From Thelonectria olida (taxonomy: Eukaryota; Ascomycota; Sordariomycetes; Hypocreales; Nectriaceae): a stretch of 64,000 nucleotides of DNA. Below the pieces are notes generated by a model. The model made no database searches. It was not told where the DNA came from and worked only from the letters and a program-made list of their open reading frames with translations. How positions within the stretch are numbered: position 1 is the first letter of the stretch; each line of letters opens with the position of its first letter. Location: positions 1 through 64,000 of the forward strand of contig JAGPYM010000021.1 of assembly GCA_020736575.1 (NCBI GenBank), read 5' to 3'. This document shows positions 22,371 to 34,690 of this stretch, piece after piece. Both the position numbers and the translations under genes were made by a program.

Positions 22371-23959
22371 GGCGGATGAGTGGACTGATGCTGATAGAGA
22401 GCGATTCAGGTGGTATCGTAATGGGGCGCCAGGGAACTTTTAACTTGGGTCGCGGCGCGGGACTGGTGAAGAAAATCAGTCACCGCCCGCCACCAACGGA
22501 TGGGGATGGGAGTCTTACATAAGGCAGGCCTGCATGCGTAGCGGCGGAGCACAAGCCACACTAGCGCAAGCGGTTGGGTAAGAGTGGCAAGATCTTATCG
22601 ATAACCGCCACAGCAAGCAAAATTAGGCCAGCGTGCTCGCAAATTGGGCAGGCACTGCAGGCATTGCATGGCAAGGAACAAGCCTCAGCCGGGAGCGACA
22701 ACCCACCTCAGACCCTGCTTTCTCCAAGGAGCATGTGCACTGAAACGAAGATTCAAAGGGAAATTCTCCCCGCATTGCTTTTTCTTGTTCGGCTCTTCTA
22801 TCTGGAGTCGTCCCTTGCTGTGTCTGTAAGTCGAGTTCGGAATTCGCCTGTACTCGAACCGGCGCAGGCCATTCTCCACCAAGACAGCAACAACAAGCAG
22901 CGCCGCACTCAACTTGCATCGCGGGTTTACCCTTTAATGCTCGAGGGGCCGTTGCAAGCGCGTCAATTGTCATTGGTCGATAGCATCTATCCCTAGCATC
23001 TCTCTGTTCAACACATCTCCTTGGGCTTGAAAGGAGCGTGCGCCACGTCTCTGCCCGCATCTTGTATCCGTAAGTGGCCTCATGTTTGCGGTCCAAGTCC
23101 CGGGAACGAGTCCAAGTACCGCATCGTCTCACCTTGATGCTTATGCCACCCCTCCCGGCCGAACTTGTCGGCAAGTGAAAATGGTATGATATCAGGATGG
23201 GATCATTTGGAGTCGGTTTTAGCAACAAAAAGATGGAAATTCTATCCTAGTGCTACATCATCCACACACCCCGAGATCGACCAAGAAGCGATCGGTGATT
23301 ATAAGATGAGCATTTGATCGAGATATCAATTGGTTTCGCCGAAACCAGGCGCGTCCATTGTAAGTTGGCAATGGAACCGCTTTGGTTTCGTTCAACTCTT
23401 TCTTTTTCGTAACGGCGACGCTTTCGTATTCGTATCATGTGCGCTGCACTCTCCTCCGATTTGCTCCTAATTTGACAAGCAACATGTGTGTTCACCGCCC
23501 CTGGGCCGAAACCTGTGAAACTCGGATAGAGGTACCTGAGTAATGGCGTGCGATTGGCAGCAGATCAAGGTACCTTCTTGTTCGCGAAAGCGCAGGCTGT
23601 GGGGAAGCTCTACCCAGAAGCCGCACCCAAATGCCACCCACACGCAAGCAACAGAGAATCGACCTTTCCGTATCCAGAATAGCGCCCGGGTCTTTGATTG
23701 AATCCCCAATTGAGATTGGATGCACGCTGTCGTCCAGTCAGGGGAGGCCCTGAAATTTGTTGGAAATGTCGTCGCTCCGCTATCCGTCACCCATTAAAAC
23801 GACGCCGTCTCCCTCTCCCTGATGCAGTTACTTGCCATTGACCTCGATCTTGTTGCTCTGTTGCTCTTCTCTTCCCTCTTCAACACCTTTGGGTTGCACC
23901 TTGTCCTTTTCTCTTGATTTTCTCCTCTCCTCAGGGCTCCAGCACCACTTACATTCAAC
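22371..23959. promoter_or_regulatory. Divergent slt11-erg6 upstream region with repeated CGAAACC sites
   Basis: This 1.6-kb interval has no supported gene. Positions 23331-23347 form a 17-bp inverted repeat, TGGTTTCG-C-CGAAACCA. The half-site TGGTTTCG recurs at 23383-23390 and CGAAACC at 23507-23513. TTTCGTATTCGTAT, which holds two CGAA repeats on the minus strand, lies at 23422-23435. CGAA repeats are reported in the binding element of a Fusarium sterol regulator, so these may control erg6; that is inference. The last 150 bp are T- and C-rich, as in fungal leaders. Confidence 0.5.
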
Positions 23960-25362
23960 ATGGTTGCCTCATCGACCGCCTCCAACCTCGAGCGCGAGGA
24001 TCACAAGCGCGATGCCGATTTCAACAAAGCCATGCACGGCAGCTCGGCCCAGGCCCGTGGCGGAATTGCTGCCATGTTCAAGAAGGGCGGTGCTGCTAAG
24101 CAGGCTGCTGTGGACGAGTATTTCAAGCATTGGGACAACAAGCCTGCCGCCAACGAGACGGCCGAGGAGCGTGCTGTACGTATATGAATACACACTTTTT
24201 ACCCCTCCCACCAGAGGGAGGGTTCGCTTGGCCATAACTAACAACCTCTTAGGCCCGAACTGCCGAGTATGCTACCCTAACGAGACAGTAAGTGGCCTGA
24301 CTCTTTGATTTCGGTTTCAATTGACCTTTCATTTACCCCCTATCTTGACTTTTCGCCCTGGCACTACTTGCATCCAACGACGGCACAGTTGCTAACCCGA
24401 TCCATCACAGCTACTACAACCTCGCGACCGACCTCTACGAGTATGGCTGGGGCCAGTCCTTCCACTTCTGCCGCTTTTCGTATGGCGAGCCCTTTTACCA
24501 GGCCATTGCCCGCCATGAGCACTACCTTGCCCACTCCATTGGTATCAAGGAGGGCATGAAGGTTCTCGATGTTGGCTGTGGTGTTGGTGGCCCCGCTCGC
24601 GAGATTGCCAAGTTCACTGGTGCCCATATTACCGGCCTGAACAACAACAACTACCAGATCGAGCGAGCTACTAACTACGCTCATAAGGAGGGCCTTTCGC
24701 ATCAGCTTGATTTTGTCAAGGGCGACTTTATGGTTAGTGAATTCTTGGTGCCTCTTGTCGGATTACCCTTCTGACCCTCTTCTTAGCAAATGTCTTTCCC
24801 TGACAACTCTTTCGACGCCGTCTATGCCATCGAAGCCACTGTCCACGCCCCTACTCTGAAGGGCATCTACAGCGAGATCTTCCGTGTTCTCAAGCCCGGT
24901 GGTGTCTTCGGCGTTTACGAGTGGCTCATGACCGATGAGTACGACAACGAGAACCTCGCCCATCGTGAGATCCGTCTTGGAATCGAGCAGGGCGATGGTA
25001 TCTCCAACATGTGCAAGGTTTCGGAGGCTTTGGACGCCATTCGGGATTCGGGCTTTGAAATGCTGCATCACGAGGATCTGGCGGTCCGCCCTGACCCTCT
25101 TCCTTGGTGGTGGCCCCTGTCTGGTGAGCTACGATACATCCAGTCGGTTGGTGACATCTTCACCATTGTGCGCATGACCACCTGGGGCCGAACCATTGCC
25201 CACGGCTTGGCCGGTGTGCTCGAGACTCTCAAGCTTGCTCCCGCCGGCACCAAAAAGACGGCTGACAGCTTGGCCCTTGCTGCCGACTGCCTGGTTGCCG
25301 GTGGCCGGGACCACCTGTTCACTCCCATGTACTTAATGGTGGCTCGCAAGCCTTCTGCATAA
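23960..25362 (+). CDS. erg6: Sterol 24-C-methyltransferase Erg6
   Basis: Four exons (23960-24175, 24253-24287, 24411-24732, 24787-25362) encode 382 residues. Erg6 transfers a methyl group from S-adenosylmethionine to C-24 of zymosterol or lanosterol in ergosterol synthesis, at the ER and lipid droplets. The sterol-binding region [14 protein letters not shown] (about 93-106) and the SAM-binding motif [16 protein letters not shown] (about 135-150) are intact, as are the [10 protein letters not shown] and C-terminal SMT regions. Exon 2 is just 35 nt. The gene shares its upstream region with slt11. Confidence 0.97.
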
Positions 25363-26756
25363 ACACGTGCCTGGGTATTCCAAGAGAAGACAGCGAGGGG
25401 TCTGGACTAGAAAGTCAAGGTGGGGGAGAGAAAACAGTAACGAAAGCCATGACGATGATGCATGGCACGAGCTTCCCGATAGATAAAACAGGGTTCACAC
25501 GCGACAGGGGGAGAGGCGACCGCTCCACGGAAATAATTGTAATCTACTGGGCTGTGTAGACTTCAGGACGCTGGCGCGGCGAGTGTCCTCATGACTTTTG
25601 GATGTATATATAATTTGGAGCGTCGCCTATTAGAACAAAAAAAGAGAAGATGCAAACAGAATCTGCTCATGTTTTGTGGTGATTCTCGTGAGAACCAGGC
25701 TGCATTCACTTGAGGAAGGATGGAGCAACTCGGCCAGGTCATGACGAGAGTGTTGAGGCAGTGAGGGTTTTTGCTAGTATGGGTGAACAAATACACCTCC
25801 CCTTTATGGTGTCACGGGTGGTGTGGTGAGTTGAGATGAGTGGGGGTCGTTCAAGGAGGATTCTTGCTCCGTTGATAAAGAGCAACCTGAAGGCATTGTC
25901 GAAAAAGTCAATGGGCCAGGACGATGCGAGGATGAAACTCCAACGCCTGTTCCAATAGCGACCACCTACAATAGATGTGCACTTTATCTATTGGATTGCA
26001 TTCGTAGTTATCTACTGTTGCTCGCAGGCTCAAGTCCGCTCGTTGGCCGTTGGTGGTGGGGAACAATGTCCGCCCCAACAGACTGGATGATAGAGTTGCT
26101 ATTGAAGTAAACGCGCCGTAGTTAACTAGCAGTTAAAGTCGCGCGCCCGTTGTGTTCCCGAGAGACGGCGATATTACCGGCCCGGCGTGTTCACCCTTTG
26201 GCCTTCCCAATGGCGGGCAAAACTCCCGAAGAATGAGGTGAGGTGCTTCAGAGGCTCAAGCCAACAGCGCTCCAAACAGGGGTTTGGTCCAACTGGAACT
26301 TGGAAGCGTTCTCACGGCGGGGAAAAGAGGCATAATGCTGCACCGAGCGCACAAGCGCTAGCGGAGGGTTGCTCGGTGTCTCTTTCTCCCAGGTACCTGG
26401 CCCTTCACGCCAAACTTGGTGGTGTGGTCAGGTACCTCGCCAACGGGATGATACGTACCGACGGCCCCAAAAAAAAAGCTGTCCGAAGAGCATCTCCTAC
26501 CTCAACTCGGTGAAATTCCCTCTCAACCTATCGAGCATCCCGATCATCTGTCCATCACCATCCTCTCTTTTCCCTTCCCCCCGTCCTCGCCTGTTGCCAT
26601 TCCCACGTCTAACTCTTGACGACGTTTGGAAGGAAGCTTTGCGCCTCCCTCAGTTTCCGCCCTCGAGCTCCGTCCTCGCCCCCTTGTCGGCTCAATTGCC
26701 CGTCGCCTCATCCTCAACACCTCCCCAGACTCTCACCACACCACAGCGCCATCATC
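25363..26756. other. erg6-pdb1 intergenic region
   Basis: 1.4 kb with no supported coding sequence. The first part is the erg6 3' UTR. The final 250 bp are strongly pyrimidine-rich with CTCTC, CATCC and CACCA runs, as expected for the pdb1 promoter and leader. A run of nine A lies near 26468. Confidence 0.5.
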
Positions 26757-27991
26757 ATGTCCCGCCTCCTCCGTCCCGCAGCTCGCCTAGCTGCCTCGAC
26801 CCGAGCCGTCACCGCTACCAAGATTGTCGCTCCCTCCTTCGCCCAGCGCGCTGCCCTCGCTCGTCCTGTCTTCGGCGCCTCGCAGACCCGCTCCTATGCT
26901 GATGGCTCCAGCTCCGGCACCAAGGACTACACTGTCCGAGATGCCCTCAACGAGGCTCTCGCTGAGGAGCTCGAGGCCAACCCCAAGGTCTTTGTCCTTG
27001 GCGAGGAGGTTGCCCAGTACAATGGTGCCTACAAGGTCACCAAGGGTCTCCTAGACCGTTTCGGCGAGAAGCGTGTCATTGACACCCCCATCACCGAGAG
27101 CGGCTTCTGCGGTCTTGCCGTCGGTGCTGCCCTCAGTGGCCTTCACCCTGTCGTAAGTCTCGCACCTGCGCCTGTGTCCCTTTTGCGCCTTTCCCGACCA
27201 ATGTCTGACCGAGTGTGCGCCTCTCTGTGTAGTGCGAGTTCATGACCTTCAACTTCGCCATGCAAGCTATCGACCAGATCATCAACTCGGCCGCCAAGAC
27301 CCTCTACATGTCTGGTGGTATCCAGCCCTGCAACATCACTTTCCGTGGTCCCAACGGATTCGCTTCTGGTGTCGCTGCTCAGCACTCCCAGGACTACTCC
27401 GCATGGTACGGCAGCATTCCCGGTCTCAAGGTCGTCTCCCCCTGGAGCGCCGAGGACGCCAAGGGTCTCCTCAAGGCCGCCATTCGCGACCCCAACCCCG
27501 TCGTCGTTCTCGAGAACGAGTTGATGTACGGCCAGTCCTTCCCCATGTCCGAGGCCGCCCAGAAGAGCGACTTCGTCATTCCCTTCGGCAAAGCCAAGAT
27601 TGAGCGCTCCGGCAAGGACCTGACCATGGTCTCCCTGTCGCGCTGCGTTGGCCAGGCCCTCGTTGCCGCCGAGAATCTCAAGAAGAAGTACGGCGTCGAC
27701 GTCGAGGTCATCAACCTGCGATCAGTTAAGCCCCTTGACCTCGAGTCCATCGTCCAGTCCATCAAGAAGACCCACCGTCTCCTTGTTGTCGAGTCTGGCT
27801 TCCCCGCCTACGGTGTCAGTTCCGAAATTCTGGCCCTAACCATGGAATACGCCTTTGACTACCTTGATGCTCCTGCTCAGCGTGTCACTGGTGCTGAGGT
27901 CCCCACCCCCTATGCTGCTGCGCTCGAGGAGATGGCCTTCCCTACCGAGAAGCTGATTGAGGACTACGCCGCCAAGATGCTCCATTTGTAA
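26757..27991 (+). CDS. pdb1: Pyruvate dehydrogenase E1 component subunit beta, mitochondrial
   Basis: Two exons (26757-27152 and 27233-27991) encode 384 residues. An Arg/Ala/Ser-rich mitochondrial presequence runs to about residue 47 (ending QTRSYADG). The mature part starts [15 protein letters not shown], followed by [20 protein letters not shown] and [18 protein letters not shown] of the thiamine-diphosphate-binding half, and the C-terminal transketolase domain. With the alpha subunit it decarboxylates pyruvate in the matrix. Codon use is strongly C-ending, as expected for high expression. The start is the ATG in a CATCATCATG context that heads the targeting peptide. Confidence 0.97.
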
Positions 27992-28559
27992 GCGGGATGC
28001 GTGCGAAAATGTGGACAAGGAATTGATGCGTTGGCTGGCTGGTTCGTTCTCCGGGCAGCCGGGCCTACGCGCTACGGGTGATGAAGAGCATATGCGACAC
28101 ACGTCGCGCTCCTGCGCTTTCCGAGGCGGACTTGCGGATGAAGCAGAGCTATGCTGAGACCGAGCATATCCGGCCAAGGCTTTGTGATAGACGTACGGAA
28201 GGAGAAGGAATTGTAATTTTATTCCATGTTGCCATGTATACAATCGGGCCTCGGCGCCGGTCTTAGTAATGATCCATCTATCTACCTCTGTGTGTCTGTT
28301 CTTGAGGGATTCTGCAAATATCGTATCGCCTTTGCTCTACCGGTAATGCTCAACACAACGACGCACACAACATATCGAGATTTTAAATACAGTTTCCAGG
28401 ATTGCGACAGTTGCTAATCCTTCGGCGGGTCTTCTTTCAGGAGCGGATATTTCGAACCAGTGTCTAATAACAATGCCAAAAGTCTCGTACAGACTAGGTG
28501 ACCAGCGACACTCCAGAATTCCCATCCCCAGAATTCGCACGCACCAAGCTATGCCCTAG
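27992..28559. other. Intergenic region downstream of pdb1
   Basis: About 570 bp holding the pdb1 3' UTR. No gene was recognised. Confidence 0.5.
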
Positions 28560-29189
28560 TCGGCCTTGGTGAATGAAGCTGGCCCAGCAGCCTTGGCAGG
28601 ATCCAACCCGGTAGCCTCGGCCTTCTTTGGATTGCACTGGCATCCAGTTTTGGCAAGGTCTTGAACGGAATTCTCGAGGATTGTAAACTAGGCTGCTATA
28701 GTCGCGTTCTGGGCTTCGACGAGGTCGTAGATCTTGATTTGGTTGTTCTGGTTGGACTTCACCCTTTTTGCACATGTTAGCTCAAGAACACCTCGGGGTA
28801 TAGGAATATACTATGACCAAAAGCCTGGCACCACACCGCATACAACATTCAAATGTAACGCTAGGAGTGATGTCAGGAGTAAGGTTAGAAGGAGTAAGGT
28901 TAGAAGGAGTGAGGTTAGGAGTGAGGTTAGGAGTAATGGTGCCAGACTTTTAGCTTGTCACTTTGCGTACGTCTGTTGGAGTTTGGAGATGCCTGTGATC
29001 GCCTGCTTGGCGTCCGCCTCGTTTTCCAGAATCGCCTTCTTGTCCTCGGCCAGCCTGCTCTCGCAATGGGCAAATTTGTCCTCGATCTCGGTCTAGTTCC
29101 CCTCGAACTGGGCCAGCTTCCGAGTGAATTCAGCTTGCAAGGTCCAGAATTTGACTTGTTACTCCCATGCCGACCTTGAATATTCGTAC
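28560..29189 (-). pseudogene. 5'-truncated coiled-coil gene with in-frame stops
   Basis: One minus-strand frame reads VKFWTLQAEFTRKLAQFEG, stop, then TEIEDKFAHCESRLAEDKKA and QAITGISKLQQTYAK. An apparent intron (GTGACA at about 28947, branch GCTAAC, acceptor AAAAAG at about 28764) joins it in frame to VKSNQNNQIKIYDLVEAQN, a stop, then FTILENSVQDLAKTGCQCNP up to a final TAG. The stops in this frame are TAG or TAA at places where CAG or CAA would fit, i.e. C-to-T at CpA, the RIP signature. The 5' end runs into the ABC transporter 3' end, so the front is missing. The protein would be a charged coiled coil of unknown function. The presence of a near-intact intron suggests recent decay. Confidence 0.55.
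28863..28935. repeat. Tandem GGAGTAAGGTTAGAA-type repeat
   Basis: Several imperfect 10- to 15-bp copies (GGAGTAAGGTTAGAA, GGAGTGAGGTTA, GGAGTGAGGTTAGGAG) lie head to tail. They fall within the predicted intron of the neighbouring coiled-coil pseudogene. Confidence 0.75.
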
Positions 29190-29190
29190 A

Positions 29191-32100
29191 TCAAGCCTCT
29201 CGATCCAGAGACTGTCCCAGAACCATTTCATAATACAATCCTCTCTTAGCCACCAACTCCTCATGCGTGCCCATCTGCACAACTCTTCCGCCTCCAAACA
29301 CAACAATGACGTCCGCGTCGCGAATCGTGCTCAGCCGATGCGCAACCGCCACCGTCGTGCGGCCCTCTGCTGCTCGGTCGAGCGCCTCCTTGACAACTTT
29401 TTCACTCTCCGTGTCTAGCGCGCTCGTAGCTTCGTCGAGGAGAAGTAGTCTCGGCTTGCGGATGAGCGCGCGCGCAATGGCGATGCGTTGGCGCTGACCG
29501 CCCGAGAGCGACAAGCCTTGGTTTCCGCAGGGTGTGTTGAGGCCTTCGGGGAGGGAGATGACAAAGTCGTGGACGTTGGCTTGTTTGAGGGCGTCGATGA
29601 TTTCGTCGTCGGAAGGAGTGGATGTTTCGAGGCCAAGGGAGATGTTGTCGCGGATGGAGCCCTGGTACAGAACGGGTTCCTGCTGGACGAGGGCGATATC
29701 ACGTCGGTGAAGACGTCGGTCCTTGGTCTTGATGTCTTGGCCGTCTGAGCGAAGCATGCCGGTTTTGGGATCGTAGAACCGTTCGATCAGTGAGATCAGA
29801 GCGGTCTTACCACTGCCCGAAGCGCCGACGAATGCTACCATCTTCCCAGACTCCATCTTGATGTTGATGTCTTGAAGGACTGGCAACTTGGGCCTGCGAG
29901 GGTACGCAAATCCGATCGCGTCACACACGAGCTCTGGCCCCTTCTCCGAGGCTGTTTTTCCCGACGAACTGCTGGCACTACCTCTATCGTCTGTCTCATT
30001 CTCACGGAGCACCAACTGCCTCCTAAGATTGATGACGTAGTTGATAGCGGTGCGTGCCTTTGTGATACTGGTTGAGTACTGGAAGAGCACAGCTGCCGAC
30101 TCGCCTGAGAAGATGACGCCGATGAAGATGATGTAGAACTGCTCGGTGGTGTATTCGCCCGTCGAAACAAGACGTCCTCCATACCTAACAAAGTCCATCT
30201 GTTAGTATCTCTCTGCCCCGACCACATCAAGGAACTTACCAAAAACCAAGCGCCATGGCAAGGAACGAGGCTGACTGGCTTAGAGCATAGGACATCATTT
30301 TCCATCCCAAACTTCCGATAGCATCTTTCGCCAGACCCTCGAGTGCTACGCTATATCTCTCAATCACAGCGCCCTCCAACGCCAGCGACGAAACGGTCCG
30401 AATGCCCAAGACAGCCTCAGACGCCAAATTACTGCTCTTCGCAAACCGAGCGGCTGTGTCGTCGTCGAGTTTGAACTCAAGTCGGATCCTGATGTAGCCA
30501 CCGATAACAAGTACGGGCAGTGCGCCAAAGACGAGGGCGAGACCGAGCTTCCACCCATAGACTATGGCTAGAATGGAACTAGAGAGGACGGTGACGCAGT
30601 TGACCATGATCAGCGCGACATTCATCGAAAGAAGCTCTTGGATACTCGTTGGCTCGGCGGATAAGCGAGCAACAAGAGAGCCTGTGCCGTGGTCTGGGTT
30701 GTCAAAGAAGGTCATGTCCTGACGAAGTGTGTTGTCGAAGATTTCGGCGCGGTAGACTTTCATGACATGCTAAGAGTACACGTTAGTTTAGAGATGCCTG
30801 CTGTTTCTTGCGTGAGACTTACCTGGCCGATTAGGTTGGCTACCCAACCTCCAATTGCATAGCACACGAGATTGCCGAGAGCCACGACGAAGAACATGAG
30901 CGAATAGAAGTTGCCCTTGTCAACATCGACTTTGGCAAACGCATCCATAGTCCTAGCAAACAAGATGGCAAGACTTGGATATGTCAGACCTAGTAGCTAA
31001 GTTAGTGCCTCATGCCTGTGAAATGGACTATATAACTTACCTCCGCCAACCGATATCAGTAAGAGCCATACTCCATTTATCCACATTGGCCTCTGCTCCT
31101 TGATCACAAGGAAAAGGCACTGAAGCAGCCCGTAGTTAATCTTCTCGTCGTCAGAGGCATGATGAATTGCGTGTGCAGAGGCACGAGACACGACCGACTC
31201 AAGACCTCCAAGTGACACGTCCTTTTCGTCTTCTGCTGCTTCTGGCGTGGTGCCGTCATGTCCAAGGTCCTGGAGTCTAACCAGTCTCGAGTAGGTACCG
31301 CCCATGTCGATGAGCTCCTTATGAGTGCCTTGCTCTATCGTCTCGCCCTTGGCCATGACGATGATGTTGTCAGCATCCCGAATAGTTGACAGACGGTGAG
31401 CGATGACGATCATAGTGCGACCCTTGGCAACATTGTTAAGAGCCTTTTGCACAATCTTTTCGGCGTTGGGGTCGAGGGCACTAGTGGCCTCGTCGAGCAT
31501 GAGGACCTTTGGGTTGGAAATGATGCTGCGGGCGATGACCAAGCGCTGTTTTTGACCGCCAGACAGAGACGCGCCGCGCTCTCCGATGAAGGTATCATAT
31601 GACTATTACGAGAGTCAACTTCGTACTAGTTAGGAACATGGTAGATACTCACATTGGGGAGCCGTTCAATAAAGTCATGGGCGTAGGCCGACTTGCATGC
31701 CTCAATAACCAACCTGCGCTTCTCACCTTCAGGCAGAGTCGCCAAGTCTGTTCCTGCAAGACCATCGGCGACATTTCGATAGACGCTGCCACTGAATAGG
31801 ATTGGTTCCTGTTGGCTACTGTTAGCATAGATCTCTAGATCCGATCATGTGTGCTCCAACATACCTGCTGGACCATTCTGATATTGGTTCGCAACCATTG
31901 CAGATTTAAACTATGAATGGGACAACCATCTAACGTGATGGAACCCTCACTCATCTCATACCATCGCTCTAAAAGTGCAAAAATGCTACTCTTACCAGAA
32001 CCACTCGACCCCACAAAAGCAGTTGTCTGGTCGGCCGGGATGTCTAGGTCGAGGCCGTGGAGGACGGCCACATCAGGGCGAGAAGGATACGAGAAGCGAA

Positions 32101-33629
32101 CGCCTCGTAGCTTGATGTCTCCCTTGAAACCAGGAATCTTCTCTCCTTCTTCGGAGAGGGAATCGATCTTGGACTCGCGATCGATCATTTGGAACAGTTC
32201 CTGAGCAGCACCTGCGGCTTTGGAAATGGCGATAGTCTGCGGCGCGATCTGCGTAAGAGCAGTCGCAGCAACCAGTACCGCAAAGATGACACTAGGAATG
32301 ACTATGTCAGCAGTAGAAACATAGGAACGATCCAAGGTAGAATGACTCACGTTACCACTGTGCCAGGCTGGGTAATCTCTCCTGTCGAATACATCTTGAT
32401 ACCCTGCCAAAAAGCCAGGCCGTATCCAGAAAAAATGCAGAAAAACTCGGTGGGAAAAAGAATGGCATATATTAAAGACTTTTTAGCTCCGATCTTGCTT
32501 GCATCTTCTAGAATAGAGGAAAACCTCTTCGACAGCTTAGGGAAGGCCCAGAACGCGTGTGCGGTTCGGATAGTCGCAAAAGCCTCCTCAGCCAACGAAC
32601 CCGACCGGGAGTATATGTCAAACATGGCGAACTCGTATCCCGTATCGAAAATGACGCAGATGATGGTAACGACAATGTTGACGGGCACGATGCAGATGAC
32701 GATCAGAGTCAACTTCCACTGCACGGCAAAGGCGACAATGAAGGCAGTGAAGAAGGTGGACAGGCCCGTCACAATAAGACCGAGCTTCTCGGAGATGCCA
32801 TGATTGATGAGGTTTCCGTTGGTGGTAATCTGCCCGGAGACGGAAGACGATGGAGAGTCGAAGAAGGAGACTTCTTGACGGAGAGTCTGGCGGACAAAGT
32901 CGATGCGTAGAGCCTTTGTTGTTCTGATGGCGGTGATGGAGATGAGCATCTAGTCACATAGAGAGAGTTAGTAAAGACGAGAGTGATCTTAGATACGTAG
33001 TTGCATACCGTCCATAGGTAGGTCAAGGCAAACTTTGCGACAAAAAGGTAGACGAAATAGAGACTGCATAGGAGACGATGTGAGTCAGCAACTGTTCTCT
33101 AACCACCCCAATAGCGAATCAGCATATCAGTACCTGTATTTGGCGACTTCGGAGCGATAACCAGCCGGAGAAAGCTTCCCGTTGACGAAATCGTTGAAGA
33201 CGTTGACAAACTTGCCAAAGACAATGTCCATGAGAGGCAAGAGACTGCCAGCCGCAATCATAGCGAAGAGGGCGATGGAATTGAAAATGTATCCTTTGAC
33301 GTCATTGTAGGTGAAGACTCTCTGTAGTAAGGCTCAAATGTTAGCATCGTGTCGTCAATAATCGCAGAGCTGGTGGGCGAGTTCCGTTGCTGATGACGTC
33401 CTTGGTCAAAGATGGACGCAATAAACAAACTCACCAAAAAGTCTTTAAAGCTTGCTTCCTTCTTCTCGTCTCCAATTTTGTCGCTTTCCCCGCCATGATC
33501 GACGCCTTCCGTGTCGTTGGGTATTGCTGTTGAACCAGACTCGGAATTAACGTCGCTTAGCACCTGTTCTTGTGGTTGGTTGTTGTTGTTGCCCGGGGGC
33601 GGCTTCTCTTGGTGTTTGTGTTGTGACAT
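29191..33629 (-). CDS. ABCB-type full-length ABC transporter (MDR/leptomycin-resistance-like)
   Basis: Ten exons (first 33629-33435, then from 33321; the fourth from 32949; last ending 29191) encode roughly 1300 residues with TMD-NBD-TMD-NBD order. NBD1 has Walker [10 protein letters not shown], signature LSGGQKQR and Walker [16 protein letters not shown]2 has [17 protein letters not shown] and [12 protein letters not shown]. Both NBDs have the switch histidine (IAHRLST; VAHRLST), so both ATP sites look competent. The family exports hydrophobic compounds, including toxins and drugs, or the a-factor pheromone (Ste6). The specific substrate is unknown here. The N-terminus is hydrophilic and Asn/Gln-rich. 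It shares a 1.06-kb region with a divergent Zn2Cys6 regulator, which may control it; that link is inferred. Confidence 0.9.
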
Positions 33630-34690
33630 GTTTGCAAATGTTTGTCAATTAGGTAAGAGGAACAAAAAAGAGAAACACAGAGAAGAAAACATCACATTAA
33701 AAAGGGTGAAGAAGAGGTGAGAAAAAGAACCGAGTTCGTCTCAGCAGCCTTCATTGTTATGTAATGCAGCCAAGAAACAAGAGAAGAGGGAAGGAACGAA
33801 TACGGTGAATGCGAGAATGCGAGAATGCGAGAATGTCGCTGCTGCTGCAACGCGCGCGTTCCGTCCCACACTGCTTCGCACTTTGATGAATCATTTCGCC
33901 TCGATCAGCCTCACACTGGTTGTTCGATAGAATAGTCCTAACTCGTACACGACAGCTGCGGGCAGCTGGAGGGCGTTGACTGCTGCTTAGCTGCCTTGGG
34001 TAAAATAAGTGTTGACCCCACGTGGGAATTGGCGGGGCACTGTCAGCTTGTAATTGTCCGACGTAGGGCTCTGGTCTGACAAAGGAGTCCTAGGTAGGTG
34101 CCTACCTAGGTAGGTACCTATGTACGCACTCAATCTCAGAGGTAAAAAGCGACGACAGAAGACACGCTGCTGCCAAATCGCTTATTGCGTGTCGGGGGGA
34201 CTAGAAACATGAATTGGTGAAAGTTGCACTTGCATTTACATAAAACAGTTATTCACCCTTTTACGCGGATGAAATTGATCCCGACGGGAACACAAACAAA
34301 ATCGGCAACTTGCTCAATGTCCGCTTCTCCTTCCCTCCGTCTCTCTCTTCAATGGCTTGAACGGCAAGAACGGTCCAACTTCATTCCCCTTTCTTGAATC
34401 CGTCTCCTGGCCCCACCCGTCGGCACGGGCCTCCGCGGAGCCCGAAAACTCCAAAGCCAAACGTCTTCGCATTCTACGCCCGTCACTGACGGATGAATCC
34501 TTTTCGTACGAAGTAGTCTCGCCTTGTTGCTGTCCTTTTTCGCTTACACCCTTCCCGTCTTTCTTCCTGTTTTGCAAAATATTGCATCCCCCTAATCCTC
34601 AAAAATACGATCCTGCCTTTACCCCTCCTTTTGAACACCCTCCTTCTTGCAGCTCCCTGGCTTGCTTCTGATCGTCTCGGGGGCCAAACA
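33630..34690. promoter_or_regulatory. Divergent promoter between ABC transporter and Zn2Cys6 regulator
   Basis: The 1061 bp between two divergent start codons hold no supported gene. Visible are an 8-bp repeat GAATGCGA (about 33807-33833), a run of palindromic CCTAGGTAGG elements at 34088-34121 and, next to the regulator, a pyrimidine-rich leader. I see no clean CGG-N-CCG pair that would mark a zinc-cluster site. Confidence 0.5.

Noticed and set aside
28863..28935. Tandem repeat considered as a CRISPR-like or telomere-like array
   Set aside because: Units are short, contiguous and imperfect with no spacers; the GGTTAG-like core is not in telomeric phase, so it is a simple minisatellite.
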